NCBI RefSeq assembly: GCF_000745265.1
Contig: NZ_JQNN01000001.1
Span: 4,092,001-4,156,000, forward strand
Length of the DNA stretch: 64,000 nt
Source of the DNA: Massilia sp. 9096
GTDB taxonomy: Bacteria; Pseudomonadota; Gammaproteobacteria; Burkholderiales; Burkholderiaceae_D
Direction of reading: 5' to 3'
Shown here: piece by piece, positions 1-9,114 of the stretch
How positions within the stretch are numbered: the first letter of the stretch is position 1
Layout: each line of letters begins with the position of its first letter
Position numbers and translations under genes: made by a program
Notes under the pieces: generated by a model
The model's database searches: none
Told to the model about the DNA's origin: nothing
What the model saw: the letters and a program-made list of their open reading frames with translations, nothing else

Positions 1-312
1 AACGCCGAGCACAACGTGCGCACCGTGCTCGGGCCGGAGCTGACCGGCCTGGTCTGCTGTTTCGAGTGCGGCATGTCGATCTTCGGCAAGGCCAGCCGCA
101 TCCGCGCCGTGCTGCGCGCCCAGGGCGTGATGCCGTCGGACGCGATCTACATCGGCGACCAGGGCACCGATGCCGACGCCGCCAACAAGGCCGGCGTCGC
201 CTTCGGCGCCGTGCACTGGGGCTACGCGACGATCGAGGCGCTGCGCCAGCATGGCGTCGCCGAGGAATTCCTGGCGCCGCGCGATTTAGGGCGCATTGCG
301 GGGGCGGTGTAG
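1..312 (+). CDS. HAD-family hydrolase, C-terminal part (5' end outside window)
   Basis: The reading frame is open from base 1, so only the last 103 codons are present and the start lies upstream of the window. The fragment carries the second half of a haloacid dehalogenase fold: a motif III lysine in GKASRIRAVLRAQG (about residues 29-42) and the motif IV acidic cluster GDQGTDADAANKAGV, whose aspartates hold Mg2+ in this superfamily. The spacing resembles phosphoglycolate phosphatase-like (Gph) members, which hydrolyse small phosphate esters in the cytoplasm. The nucleophile motif DxDxT is not in the window, so substrate class cannot be judged. The next gene starts 145 bp downstream in its own transcription unit. 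Confidence 0.8.
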   Translation, partial: NAEHNVRTVLGPELTGLVCCFECGMSIFGKASRIRAVLRAQGVMPSDAIYIGDQGTDADAANKAGVAFGAVHWGYATIEALRQHGVAEEFLAPRDLGRIAGAV

Positions 313-385
313 CCTGGGCTGCTGGCCCGCAAGCCGCCGTTCGATATCCCTACCGTGACATCGCTTTGTACGCTCGCTTGAAGGA

Positions 386-439
386 AAATACTTCGCATGC
401 TAAACTTTCGTCTGCAAACATTAGCCAAACGAAGTATTT
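386..439. promoter_or_regulatory. Inverted repeat upstream of the MarR/efflux operon
   Basis: AAATACTTCG (386-395) is matched by its exact reverse complement CGAAGTATTT (430-439), 34 bp apart, in the only spacer before the MarR gene. MarR proteins usually repress their own operon from palindromes over the promoter, so this is a candidate operator or pair of half-sites. No clear -35/-10 pair could be assigned. Confidence 0.4.
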
Positions 440-457
440 ACGGACGCATCCGAGCCC

Positions 458-934
458 ATGCCTCTTCCCGACCAGACCCTGAGCAGCCTGACCGCCGCCC
501 TGACCTACGCCTCGCGCGCCTACCGCGCCGCCGCCGACAAGGTCGCCGCCGACTTCGGCCTGTCGCAGGCGACCGGCCTGCCCGTGCTGATCATCAACCG
601 CTTCGGCGATGAAGGCGTGCGTCCGGGCGTGCTGGCCGAGATGCTGAGCCTGGAGCCGTCGTCGCTGGTGCGCATCGTCGACCAGCTGATCGGCAACGGC
701 CTGGTGGTGCGCCACGAAGATCCGCAGGACCGCCGCGCCAAGATCCTGCACCTGACCGACGACGGCCAGAAGACCGCCGCGCGGATGGAACAGGCGCTGC
801 GTCCGTTCCGCCGCAAGCTGTTCGGCGACTTTGCCGAGGCCGACGTCGAGGCCTGTCTGCGCGTGCTGTCCGGCCTGCCCAACGTCATCGCCAACATCAC
901 TGCAGACCTGGGCGCAGAGCGCAAGCAGGCATGA
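458..934 (+). CDS. MarR-family transcriptional regulator
   Basis: 158-residue winged-helix protein, the usual MarR length. The recognition-helix region lies near residues 60-80 (EMLSLEPSSLVRIVDQL) and is followed by the beta-wing signature DRRAKILHLTDDG, both typical of MarR dimers that bind palindromic promoter DNA and release it on binding phenolic or aromatic ligands. Its stop overlaps the start of the FUSC transporter (ATGA at 931-934), so regulator and pump are co-transcribed, as in many MarR-controlled drug or aromatic-acid efflux operons. The ATG at 458 has only a weak ribosome binding site. The spacer upstream holds a 10-bp inverted repeat that could be its operator. Inference: local repressor of the efflux operon, probably induced by an aromatic compound. 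Confidence 0.9.
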   Translation: MPLPDQTLSSLTAALTYASRAYRAAADKVAADFGLSQATGLPVLIINRFGDEGVRPGVLAEMLSLEPSSLVRIVDQLIGNGLVVRHEDPQDRRAKILHLTDDGQKTAARMEQALRPFRRKLFGDFAEADVEACLRVLSGLPNVIANITADLGAERKQA

Positions 935-2985
935 AGTTCGCAACCCGTGCGGAGATGCTGTTCTCCGTCAAATCTTTCGCGGCAGCGATGCTCTCGGTGT
1001 ATATCTCCCTGCGCATCGGACTGCCGCGCCCGTTCTGGGCGATGATGACCGCCTACATCGTCGCCCAACCGTTCGCCGGCCCGACCCGTTCCAAAGGCCT
1101 GTACCGCGCCGGCGGCACCATCCTGGGCGCCACCGCGGTGGTGGTCCTGGTGCCGCGCCTGGTCGACGCGCCCGAGCTGCTGTCGCTCGCGCTGGCGCTG
1201 TGGATCGCCGGCTGCCTGTACTTCTCGCTGCTCGACCGCACCCCGCGTTCCTACATGCTGATGCTGGCCGGGTACACCGCCGGCCTGATCGGCTTCCCTG
1301 CCGTGAACAACCCGGGCGCCATCTTCGACATCGCGCTGGCGCGCGTGGAAGAGATCGTGCTCGGCATGACCTGCGCCACCGTGGTCCACAGCCTGGTGCT
1401 GCCGCAGTCGTTCGGCCCGGTGCTGCTGGCGCGCCTGGACAAGGCGGTCGACGATGCGCACCGCTGGATCCGCGACGCGCTCAATCCGGCCGGCGACGCA
1501 CGCAGCGTAGGCGATCGCCGCAAGCTGGCCACCGACATCACCGACCTGCGCCTGATGAGCACCCACCTGCCGTTCGACACCTCGCGCGTGCGCTGGACTT
1601 CGCAGGCCGTCAACGCGCTGCAGGAACGCCTGGCGATGTTCGTGCCGGTTGTGTCGGGCATCGAGGACCGCCTGGGCGCGCTGCGCGAGCTCGGCGCGAC
1701 GGAGGTGACCGACCACTGGCGCGCGCTGCTGGACGACGTGGTGGCGCTGGTCGAGACGCCCAAGGAAACCGACCTCGCGCGCGCGGGCGAGCGCCTGCAT
1801 GCGCGCATCGACGAACTGGCGCCGCCGCTGGTCCACGCGCTGCGCTGGGCCGGCCTGATCGAGCTGAACCTGGCCGCGCGCCTGCGCCGCCTGGTCGACA
1901 TCTGCGTCGAGACGCGCGCGCTGCGCCATCGCATCGACGCCGGCGTGCACGGCCGCCTGCCGCCCGAGCTGCGCCAGCTGCCGACCGTGCCGCCCAGCGT
2001 GCTGCACCAGGACCGCGGCATGGCGCTGCTGTCGGCGTTCGCCGCCGTGATTGCGACGCTGTCGTGCTGCGCATTCTGGATCCTGAGCGGCTGGCCGGCC
2101 GGCGCCGCCGCGCCGATGATGGCCGCGGTGCTGTGCTGCTTCTTCTCGACCCAGGACAACCCGGTTCCGTTCATCAAGGGCTTCCTCGAGTACACCATCT
2201 ACTCGATCCCGGCCTCGGCGCTGTACCTGCTGGTGCTGCTGCCTGCCGCGCACAATTTCGAGACGCTGGTGCTGCTGTGCGCGCCGACCTTCCTGGTGCT
2301 GGGCGTGTTCGTGGCGCGCCCGAGCACCTTCGGACGCGCCTTCCCCTTCCTGTTCGGCGTGGTCGGGACGCTGGCGCTGATGGACACCGACACGGCCGAC
2401 ATGGTCTCGTTCATCAATGGCATGCTGCCGCAGATCGCCGGCCTGGTCGCGGCCGCCGTGTTCACCGGCATCCTGCGCAGCGTCGGCGCCGGCTGGACCG
2501 CCCGCCGCCTGCTCAAGGCCGGCTGGCGCGAACTGGCGCGCCTGGGCAACGGCGAGCGCACCACGCTGCCGGCGTTCTCGGCGCGCATGGTCGACCGCGT
2601 CGGGCTGCTGGCGCCACGCCTGGCCGCGGCGACGGCGCAGGCGAACGCCGAAGACCTGCAGGCGGTCGACGCGCTGCGCGACCTGCGCATCGGCCTGAAC
2701 ATGACGCTGCTGCAGGACGTGCGTGCGCGCCTCGGTCACGCCGACGTCACGATCGCCCCGCTGATGAAGCAGCTGGCGCGCTATTTCAATCTGCGTCCGC
2801 AGGTCGACACCGAGTGCGCAGCAGGCCTGCTGGTGAGCGTCGACGACGCGCTGCGCGCCGTCTGTAGGCACGAGCGCGGCGACGATGCGCCGCGCGCCGA
2901 GGCGCTGGCGGCGCTGGCCGGCCTGCGCCTCGACCTGTTCCCGAAAGCGCCGGCCTATGAGCCCGCTGTTGTATCCAACGTTTAG
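931..2985 (+). CDS. FUSC-family inner-membrane efflux protein (AaeB-like)
   Basis: 684-residue membrane protein with the two-part architecture of the FUSC/AaeB family: an N-terminal cluster of hydrophobic helices (about residues 10-160), a long soluble alpha-helical section (about 165-360), and a second membrane cluster (about 365-515), then a cytoplasmic tail. AaeB of E. coli exports aromatic carboxylic acids such as p-hydroxybenzoate together with the membrane fusion protein AaeA. The gene overlaps marR by 4 bp and is followed within 15 bp by a DUF1656 gene, then the fusion protein and an outer-membrane channel, making a complete tripartite pump. Substrate is inferred from family only; fusaric acid-like compounds are an equally good guess. 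Confidence 0.9.
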   Translation: MKFATRAEMLFSVKSFAAAMLSVYISLRIGLPRPFWAMMTAYIVAQPFAGPTRSKGLYRAGGTILGATAVVVLVPRLVDAPELLSLALALWIAGCLYFSLLDRTPRSYMLMLAGYTAGLIGFPAVNNPGAIFDIALARVEEIVLGMTCATVVHSLVLPQSFGPVLLARLDKAVDDAHRWIRDALNPAGDARSVGDRRKLATDITDLRLMSTHLPFDTSRVRWTSQAVNALQERLAMFVPVVSGIEDRLGALRELGATEVTDHWRALLDDVVALVETPKETDLARAGERLHARIDELAPPLVHALRWAGLIELNLAARLRRLVDICVETRALRHRIDAGVHGRLPPELRQLPTVPPSVLHQDRGMALLSAFAAVIATLSCCAFWILSGWPAGAAAPMMAAVLCCFFSTQDNPVPFIKGFLEYTIYSIPASALYLLVLLPAAHNFETLVLLCAPTFLVLGVFVARPSTFGRAFPFLFGVVGTLALMDTDTADMVSFINGMLPQIAGLVAAAVFTGILRSVGAGWTARRLLKAGWRELARLGNGERTTLPAFSARMVDRVGLLAPRLAAATAQANAEDLQAVDALRDLRIGLNMTLLQDVRARLGHADVTIAPLMKQLARYFNLRPQVDTECAAGLLVSVDDALRAVCRHERGDDAPRAEALAALAGLRLDLFPKAPAYEPAVVSNV

Positions 2986-2999
2986 ATAAAGGAGATCCG

Positions 3000-3206
3000 A
3001 TGATCGGCGAAGTCAGCATCTACGGCCTCTTCGTTCCTCCGCTCCTGCTGCTCACGCTGGCGGCGCTGGTGGTGTCGAGGCTGCTCAACCTGGTCCTGGG
3101 ATGGACCGGCTTTTACCGCCTGGTGTGGCACCCGGCGTTGTTCGATTTTTCCCTGTTCGTGATCGTGCTGGGCGCACTCACGTTTTTTACTCGTAACTGG
3201 TCCTGA
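3000..3206 (+). CDS. DUF1656 small membrane protein (AaeX-like)
   Basis: 68-residue protein with two hydrophobic segments (about residues 8-30 and 44-63), matching the size and pattern of DUF1656 proteins such as AaeX, which sit between the FUSC and fusion-protein genes of aromatic-acid pumps. A good ribosome binding site (AAAGGAG) precedes the ATG at 3000, and only one base separates its stop from the next start. Its biochemical role is not established in the family; a small accessory subunit of the pump is the usual assumption. Confidence 0.88.
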   Translation: MIGEVSIYGLFVPPLLLLTLAALVVSRLLNLVLGWTGFYRLVWHPALFDFSLFVIVLGALTFFTRNWS

Positions 3207-3207
3207 C

Positions 3208-4287
3208 ATGGCACTGAAAACTATTTTTGCGACGACTGGCCGGATCGGCATCACCTTGCTGGCAACCGCCGCCGCGGTCTATGCCGGCGTGCAGATGTGG
3301 CGCCACTACGAAGTCGAGCCCTGGACCCGCGACGGCCGCATCAAGGCTTACGTGGTGCAGGTCGCGCCCGACGTGACCGGCCTGGTGACCCAGGTCTACG
3401 TGCACGACAACCAGCAGGTCAAGGCCGGCCAGCCGCTGTTCGAGATCGACCGCGCGCGCTTCGAGCTGGCGCTGCGCCAGGCCGAGGCGCAAGTGGTCGC
3501 GGCGCAGGCGGCGCTGGCCCAGGCCGGCCGCGAGAACCGGCGTAACACCGAGCTGGACGACCTGGTCTCGCAGGAGACGCGCGAACAGGGCCAGACCCGC
3601 ACCGACCAGGCGCGCGCCACGCTGGCCCAGGCGCAAGTCAACCTCGACACCGCCAAGCTGAACCTCGAGCGCACGCACGTGGCCTCCGCGGTGGACGGTA
3701 CCGTCACCAACCTCGACCTGCGCGTGGGCGCGTACGCGACCGCCGCGCACCCGGTGATGGCCGTGGTCGACAGCCATTCGTTCTACGTCGAAGGCTATTT
3801 CGAGGAGACCAAGCTGCCCGGCATCGAGCTGGGCGACAAGGTCGACGTCACGCTGATGGGCACGCGCACGCCGTTCCGCGGCCACGTCGAGAGCTTCGCC
3901 GAAGGCATCGCCGACCGCGACCGCTCCACCGGCCAGAACATGCTGCCGAACGTGAACCCGACCTTCAACTGGGTGCGCCTGGCCCAGCGCATCCCGGTGC
4001 GCATCGCGATCGACACGGTGCCGGCCGGCGTGCGCCTGGTGGCCGGCCAGACCGCGACCGTCAAGGTGCTGCCGGCGACGCAAACCGCGCAGGCGGCCCC
4101 AGCACCGGCCGCTCCAGGCACGCCGGCTGCGGCGCCCGCCAAGGCTGCGCAGCCGGCCGTGGCGCCCGCCGCTCCCGCCGCGGTGACGCCGGCGCCTGCA
4201 ACTTCGACCGTGGCTGCGACCGCCGCCACGACGCCGGCCGCAGCCGGCGCCGCCGCACCGTCAACCGTTCATACCGCCGCACATTGA
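3208..4287 (+). CDS. HlyD-family periplasmic membrane fusion protein
   Basis: 359-residue membrane fusion protein with an N-terminal membrane anchor (about residues 8-28), the first half of a lipoyl/barrel-sandwich domain (VQVAPDVTGLVTQVYVHDNQ), a helical hairpin rich in Ala/Gln/Glu (about 85-145), the second lipoyl half (SAVDGTVTNLDLRVG), and a beta-barrel domain. This is the EmrA/AaeA type that bridges the inner-membrane transporter and an outer-membrane channel. Family members are usually about 290-310 residues; here a long Ala/Pro-rich low-complexity tail (about residues 288-359) is added, whose role is unknown. It lies in the same operon as the FUSC pump and the NodT channel. Confidence 0.92.
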   Translation: MALKTIFATTGRIGITLLATAAAVYAGVQMWRHYEVEPWTRDGRIKAYVVQVAPDVTGLVTQVYVHDNQQVKAGQPLFEIDRARFELALRQAEAQVVAAQAALAQAGRENRRNTELDDLVSQETREQGQTRTDQARATLAQAQVNLDTAKLNLERTHVASAVDGTVTNLDLRVGAYATAAHPVMAVVDSHSFYVEGYFEETKLPGIELGDKVDVTLMGTRTPFRGHVESFAEGIADRDRSTGQNMLPNVNPTFNWVRLAQRIPVRIAIDTVPAGVRLVAGQTATVKVLPATQTAQAAPAPAAPGTPAAAPAKAAQPAVAPAAPAAVTPAPATSTVAATAATTPAAAGAAAPSTVHTAAH

Positions 4288-4294
4288 GACCTTC

Positions 4295-5818
4295 ATGATG
4301 ACCCGTTTCCGCTCCATCGCCAACAAAGCCCTGCCGCTCACGCTGCTCGCGGCCGCGCTGGCCGCCTGCACGACGGTCGGCCCCGACTACCACGTGCCGA
4401 AGGAAGCCGTGGTGGAGCGGCCCGACGCCAACGCCCCGTTCATGGGCGCGGCCGAGACGCCCTACAAATCCGATCCGCTGCCGGCCGACTGGTGGCATTT
4501 GTACCAGGACCCGCTGCTCGACAAGCTGATCGCGAAAGCCTTCGCCAACAACGCCGACCTGCGCGTGGCCGAGGCCAACCTGGAACGCGCGCACGGCGTG
4601 CTGGAAGAAGTCGAAGAGAGAAAGCATCCGGAAATCGAGATGAGCGCGGCGCCGCAGTACGGGCGTATCGCCGGTTCCTCGATCGGCATCCCGGAACAGC
4701 TGCCGACCACCGGCATCTACGACGCCGACATCCGGATCGGCTACACGCTCGACCTGTTCGGCCGGGTGCGGCGCGCCATCGAAGCGTCGGAAGCCGACGT
4801 CGAAGCCACGCAAGCCGCCGCCGACCTGACCCACGTGATGGTCGCGGCCGACACCACGCGCGCCTACGCGGAAGCCTGCTCGGCCGGCTACCAGCTGAAG
4901 GTGGCGCAGCAGTCGGTCGATTTGCAGCAGCAGTTCGCCAAGCTGACCCTGGAGCGCGTGCAGCGCGGCCGCGGCATCGCGATCGACAACAGCCGCGCGC
5001 AGGCCCAGGTCGAGCAATTGAAAGCCAACCTGCCGCCGCTGGAGGCGCGCCGCCGCACCGCGCTGTACCGCCTGGCCGTGCTCACCGGCGAAGTGCCGAG
5101 CAAGTTCCCGGCCGAGGTCGCGCAATGCGCCACCCCGCCGCGCGTCAAGGCCGCGATCCCGGTCGGCGACGGCAAGGCCTTGCTGCGCCGCCGTCCCGAC
5201 ATCCGCCAGGCCGAGCGCCAGCTCGCCGGCGCCACGGCCCGCATCGGCGTGGCCACGGGCGAGCTGTACCCGAACATCAACCTCGGCGGCTCGGTCGGCA
5301 TGGTCGGCCTGGCCAATCAATGGATGGACTCGAACACCTTCAAGTTCAGCCTCGGCCCGCTGATCAGCTGGAGCCTGCCGTCGCTCAGCTCGGCCCGTTC
5401 GCACATCGCCCAAGCCGAGGCCGGTACCAAAGGCTCGCTGGCGCACTTCGACTCGGTGGTGCTCAATGCCCTGCGCGAGACCGAAAGCGCATTGACGATC
5501 TATGCGCGTGAGCTCGACCGCAACGCTTCGCTGCGCGCGGCGCGCGACCAGAGCGCGCTGGCCGTACGGCAGACGGACAAGCTGTACCGCTTCGGCCGCA
5601 CCGATTTCCTGTCGCAGCTGGACGCCGAGCGCACGCTGGCCAGCGCCGAGAGCGTGCTGGCGTCGTCGGACGCGCAGCTGGCGGCGGACCAGGTGCAGCT
5701 GTTCCTGGCGCTGGGGGGCGGCTGGGAGAATACCCACGGCGCCGGGCACGGCGAGGGCAAGGAAGGCAAGGCAGGCGCCGGCGAAGAGAAGGTCGCTCAG
5801 GCCAAAGAGGTCAAATAA
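4295..5818 (+). CDS. NodT-family outer-membrane efflux lipoprotein
   Basis: 507-residue TolC-superfamily channel. The N-terminus has a signal peptide ending in the lipobox LAAC (Cys about residue 26), so the mature protein is lipid-anchored to the outer membrane as in NodT/OprM proteins. Two outer-membrane-efflux repeats follow, with the typical DWWHLYQDPLLDKLI start of repeat one, and the family motif RRRPDIRQAERQL near residue 297. It ends with a charged Gly/Lys/Glu-rich tail. It is the last gene of the operon, 7 bp after the fusion protein, and is followed by a strong hairpin terminator. Confidence 0.93.
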   Translation: MMTRFRSIANKALPLTLLAAALAACTTVGPDYHVPKEAVVERPDANAPFMGAAETPYKSDPLPADWWHLYQDPLLDKLIAKAFANNADLRVAEANLERAHGVLEEVEERKHPEIEMSAAPQYGRIAGSSIGIPEQLPTTGIYDADIRIGYTLDLFGRVRRAIEASEADVEATQAAADLTHVMVAADTTRAYAEACSAGYQLKVAQQSVDLQQQFAKLTLERVQRGRGIAIDNSRAQAQVEQLKANLPPLEARRRTALYRLAVLTGEVPSKFPAEVAQCATPPRVKAAIPVGDGKALLRRRPDIRQAERQLAGATARIGVATGELYPNINLGGSVGMVGLANQWMDSNTFKFSLGPLISWSLPSLSSARSHIAQAEAGTKGSLAHFDSVVLNALRETESALTIYARELDRNASLRAARDQSALAVRQTDKLYRFGRTDFLSQLDAERTLASAESVLASSDAQLAADQVQLFLALGGGWENTHGAGHGEGKEGKAGAGEEKVAQAKEVK

Positions 5819-5847
5819 ACCCGCTAAACCGTTTATGAATCACGTAA

Positions 5848-5884
5848 AAAAGCCGGATCCGCCAACACGGACCCGGCTTTTTTT
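5848..5884. terminator. Bidirectional rho-independent terminator
   Basis: AGCCGG-A-TCCG pairs with CGGA-C-CCGGCT (one mismatch) around a 6-base loop, with a T run on the right and an A run on the left. It therefore works for both the plus-strand efflux operon and the minus-strand paoABC operon that converge here. Confidence 0.9.
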
Positions 5885-5899
5885 AACGCCTGCGGGGGC

Positions 5900-8119
5900 T
5901 TACAGTACCTTGTCGAGCGTCACCGGCAAGTCCCGCACCCGCTTGCCGGTCGCGTGATACACCGCATTCGCGATCGCCGCGCCGACACCCACGATGCCGA
6001 TCTCGCCGATGCCCTTGGCGCCGAGCGGGTTGACGTGCGGGTCGTCCTCGTCGACGATCTGCACGTCGATCTCCTGAATGTCGGCGTTCACCGGCACGTG
6101 GTACTCGGCCAGGTTGCCGTTCACCGCACGGCCGTTGCGCGGATCGATCATCGTCTCTTCCAGCAGCGCCAGGCCGATGCCCCAGACCACCCCACCCATC
6201 AGCTGGCTGTAGCCGGTCTTCTCGTTCATCAGCTTGCCGACGCCGTACACGCCGACCGCGCGCGGCACGCGGATCTCGCCCAGGTCCTCGTCGACCGTCA
6301 CCTCGACGAAGATCGCGCCGAACGAATGCATCGAATACTTCTTGTTCTCGTCGCCCGGCTCGGCCTTGGCGGTCGCCTCGACCGGGGCGCCGTGGCGCGC
6401 CGCGATCGCCGCCATCGATTCGCGTTTGCCGGCGTCGGCCAGCAAATAGATCTCGCCCTGCTCGAAGCCGACCTGGTCGGCGGTTGCGCCGAACAAGGGC
6501 GAGGCCTCATGCGCGACCGCGATCCCGACCAGCTTCAAACGCAGCGCATGGCCGGCCGCCTGCACCGCCGGACCGACGCTGGCCACGGTGGTCGAGCCGC
6601 CCGACACCGGCGACTCCGGCAGCTGCGAATTGCCCAGTTCAAAGCGCACGCGCTCGACCGGCAGGCCGATCGAATCCGCGGCGATCTGCGTCATGACGGT
6701 GTAGGTGCCCGTGCCGAGGTCCTGGGTGGCGGAGCGGAACAGCGCGCTGCCGTCGGGTTGCAAGCACGCCGAGCACTCGCCGGCCGAACGGTTGGTCGGG
6801 TAGGTCGCGGTAGCCATGCCCCAGCCGACCAGCTTGTTCCCGCGCTTCATCGAGCGCGGCTGCGGGTTACGGTCCTTCCAGCCGAAGCGCTCGGCGCCGA
6901 TCTCGTAGCACTGGCGTAGCGATTTGCTCGACCACGGCAAGTCCTTGCCCGGGTCGCGCTCGGTGTAGTTCTTCAGGCGCAGTTCGAGCGGATCCATGCC
7001 CAGCTCGTAGGCCAGTTCGTCCATCGCCGACTCGAGCGCGAACGAGCCGGACGCCTCGCCCGGCGCGCGCATGAAGGTCGGCGTGCCGCGGTTCAGCTTG
7101 GCCAGGCGGTGCGTGGTCTCCTGGTTCGGGCTCTCGTACATCATGCGCGTCATGATGCCGCAGGGTTCGATCCATTTTTCCAGCACCGAGGTGTAGGCGA
7201 TGGTGTTGTGCGCCGACGCCGTCAGCTGGCCGTCCTGCCTGGCCGCCAGGCGGAAGCGCTGCTCGGTGTTCGGACGCTGGCCGACCGGGCCGAACATCTG
7301 GTTGCGGTCGAGCGACAGCTTGACCGGACGGCCCAGCATCTTGGCCGCCATCGCGGTCAGCGGAGAATGCGACCACAGCGAACCTTTGGAGCCGAAGCCG
7401 CCGCCGGTGTACGGGCAGATCGCGGTGACGTTCTCGGGCGGGATGCCGAAGATCGCCGCATTGATGCGCTGCACGCCCTTCATGTACTGGGTCGACTCGT
7501 AGATCGTCAGCTTGTCGCCGCCCCCGTTGTCGCTCCATTCGGCGATAGTGGCGTGGGTCTCGATCGGGTTGTGGTTCTCGATCGGCGTGGTGTAGGTGTG
7601 GTCGAGGCGCACGCTGCCGGCCAGGAAGCCGTCGACGATGTCGCCGCGCCGGGTGTCGGTCGACTCGGTCAGCACCTTCTCGGGCACTTCCAGCTTTTCC
7701 TTGGCCTGCTCGAAGTCGAGCACCGCTTCCTTGTGCTCGTACTCCACGCGCAGGCGTGCAGCCGCCTCGCGCGCGTGCTCGAGGGTGTCGGCCACGACCA
7801 CGGCGATCGGCTGGTTGTTGTAATAGACGTCGTCTTCCTGCAGCAGCGTCAGGCGGCGCCCGACCGGCGGCTGGATCTTGCCGTCCTTGTTCTCCTTGGG
7901 CAGGCGCATGACGTTCTGGGGGGTCATCACCAGCAGCAGGCCGGGCACCTGTTTGGCGTCCGTGTCGTCGATGCGCAGCACGCGGCCGCTCGGGACGGTG
8001 CTGGTAACCAGCACGGCGTGGGTCAGGCCTTCGACCTGGTGCTCGGCCGTGTACTTTGCTGCGCCGCTGACCTTGGCCCAGGCGTCGGTTCGGTTGAGGG
8101 GTGCGCCGATCGCGTTCAT
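5900..8119 (-). CDS. paoC: Aldehyde oxidoreductase molybdenum-binding subunit (PaoC/YagR-like)
   Basis: 739-residue large subunit of the xanthine oxidase family, close in length to E. coli PaoC (732). It opens with the dehydrogenase a/b hammerhead domain (NRTDAWAKVSGAAKYTAEH) and then the molybdenum-cofactor domains; GGGFGSKG and the C-terminal GAKGIGEIG, which holds the catalytic glutamate of this family, are both present. The ATG at 8119 was chosen because it has a strong site (GCAGGAGG) and overlaps the FAD-subunit stop (8116-8119); the frame stays open upstream but there reads as a shadow of the FAD subunit. PaoABC oxidises a broad range of aldehydes to carboxylic acids, and the likely role is aldehyde detoxification. 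The maturation chaperone PaoD/XdhC is not in the window. Confidence 0.9.
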   Translation of the reverse strand: MNAIGAPLNRTDAWAKVSGAAKYTAEHQVEGLTHAVLVTSTVPSGRVLRIDDTDAKQVPGLLLVMTPQNVMRLPKENKDGKIQPPVGRRLTLLQEDDVYYNNQPIAVVVADTLEHAREAAARLRVEYEHKEAVLDFEQAKEKLEVPEKVLTESTDTRRGDIVDGFLAGSVRLDHTYTTPIENHNPIETHATIAEWSDNGGGDKLTIYESTQYMKGVQRINAAIFGIPPENVTAICPYTGGGFGSKGSLWSHSPLTAMAAKMLGRPVKLSLDRNQMFGPVGQRPNTEQRFRLAARQDGQLTASAHNTIAYTSVLEKWIEPCGIMTRMMYESPNQETTHRLAKLNRGTPTFMRAPGEASGSFALESAMDELAYELGMDPLELRLKNYTERDPGKDLPWSSKSLRQCYEIGAERFGWKDRNPQPRSMKRGNKLVGWGMATATYPTNRSAGECSACLQPDGSALFRSATQDLGTGTYTVMTQIAADSIGLPVERVRFELGNSQLPESPVSGGSTTVASVGPAVQAAGHALRLKLVGIAVAHEASPLFGATADQVGFEQGEIYLLADAGKRESMAAIAARHGAPVEATAKAEPGDENKKYSMHSFGAIFVEVTVDEDLGEIRVPRAVGVYGVGKLMNEKTGYSQLMGGVVWGIGLALLEETMIDPRNGRAVNGNLAEYHVPVNADIQEIDVQIVDEDDPHVNPLGAKGIGEIGIVGVGAAIANAVYHATGKRVRDLPVTLDKVL

Positions 8120-9102
8120 GCCAGTCCTCCTGCGGTTTGCAGTGCGCGGATCACCGCGCGCTGCGCCAGTTCGATCTTGAATCCATTGTGTCCGTAGTCC
8201 TTGGCGCCGGCCACCGCGGCCGCGCCCGCGCGCGCGAGGGCCTCGTCGGACAGCGTCTGCCCGCGCAGGGCGTCTTCGGCTTCCTGTGCGCGCCACGGTT
8301 TGTGGGCGACGCCGCCCAGCACGATGCGCACGTCGCGCACGGTATCGCCATCGAGGTCGATGGCGGCCGCCACCGACACCAGCGCGAACGCGTAGCTGGC
8401 GCGGTCGCGCACTTTGAGATAGTGCGAATGCTGCGAGAACGTCGGCGCCGGCAGCGCCACCGCGGTGATCAGTTCGCCCGGCTGGATCACGGTGTCGATC
8501 TCGGGGTGGTCTTCGGGCAGGCGGTGGAAGTCCTGCATCGGCACCTGGCGCTCGCCGTTCGGCCCTTGCAGGTGGACGATGGCGTCCAGCGCGGCCAGCG
8601 CCACGGCCATGTCCGACGGGTGGGTCGCGATGCACTGGTCGCTCGCGCCCAGGATCGCGTGGATGCGGTTGAAACCGTCGATGGCGTCGCAGCCCGATCC
8701 CGGATTGCGCTTGTTGCAGCGGGCGAAAGTCGGATCGGTGAAGTAGTAGCAGCGCGTGCGCTGCAGCAGGTTGCCGCCGGTGGTCGCCATGTTGCGCAGC
8801 TGGGTCGTGGCGCCGTTCAGGATCGCCTCGGACAGCATGCGGTAGCGCTCGCGCACCAGCGGGTGGGTCGCGACGGCGGTGTTGGTCGCCATCGCGCCGA
8901 TGCGCAGGCCGCCGTCCGGCAGCTCGGTGATGTCGGCCAGCGGCAGGCGGTTGATGTCGACCAGGTGGATCGGCTTTTCGATGCCGCTCTTGTACAGGTC
9001 GAGCAGGTTGGTGCCGCCGCCGATGAATTTGGCGCCCGGCTGCTGCGCCAGGTCAATGGCCTGGCGTACGTCGGTGGCGCGGTCGTAAGAGATCGATTGC
9101 AT
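8116..9102 (-). CDS. paoB: Aldehyde oxidoreductase FAD-binding subunit (PaoB/YagS-like)
   Basis: 328-residue FAD subunit of the xanthine dehydrogenase family. The FAD-binding loop GGGTNLLDLYKSGIEKP (about residues 31-47) and MATTGGNLLQRTRC match the CO-dehydrogenase flavoprotein fold. A cysteine-bearing insert (TRCYYF...ARCNKRNPGSGCDA) is characteristic of PaoB and 4-hydroxybenzoyl-CoA reductase type subunits, where it binds an extra [4Fe-4S] cluster. The gene lies 12 bp after the iron-sulfur subunit and overlaps the molybdenum subunit by 4 bp, so the three subunits are translated as one operon. Confidence 0.9.
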   Translation of the reverse strand: MQSISYDRATDVRQAIDLAQQPGAKFIGGGTNLLDLYKSGIEKPIHLVDINRLPLADITELPDGGLRIGAMATNTAVATHPLVRERYRMLSEAILNGATTQLRNMATTGGNLLQRTRCYYFTDPTFARCNKRNPGSGCDAIDGFNRIHAILGASDQCIATHPSDMAVALAALDAIVHLQGPNGERQVPMQDFHRLPEDHPEIDTVIQPGELITAVALPAPTFSQHSHYLKVRDRASYAFALVSVAAAIDLDGDTVRDVRIVLGGVAHKPWRAQEAEDALRGQTLSDEALARAGAAAVAGAKDYGHNGFKIELAQRAVIRALQTAGGLA

Positions 9103-9114
9103 GCGGGCGGCTCC

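Noticed and set aside
520..2871. Long open frames antisense to the FUSC gene
   Set aside because: High-GC genes leave the opposite strand open; the translations are Arg/Gln/His-rich without domains, while the plus strand encodes a complete FUSC protein.
8120..8635. N-terminal extension of the molybdenum subunit by 172 codons
   Set aside because: The extension overlaps the FAD subunit on the same strand in another frame, and a strong ribosome site plus a 4-bp overlap support the ATG at 8119.
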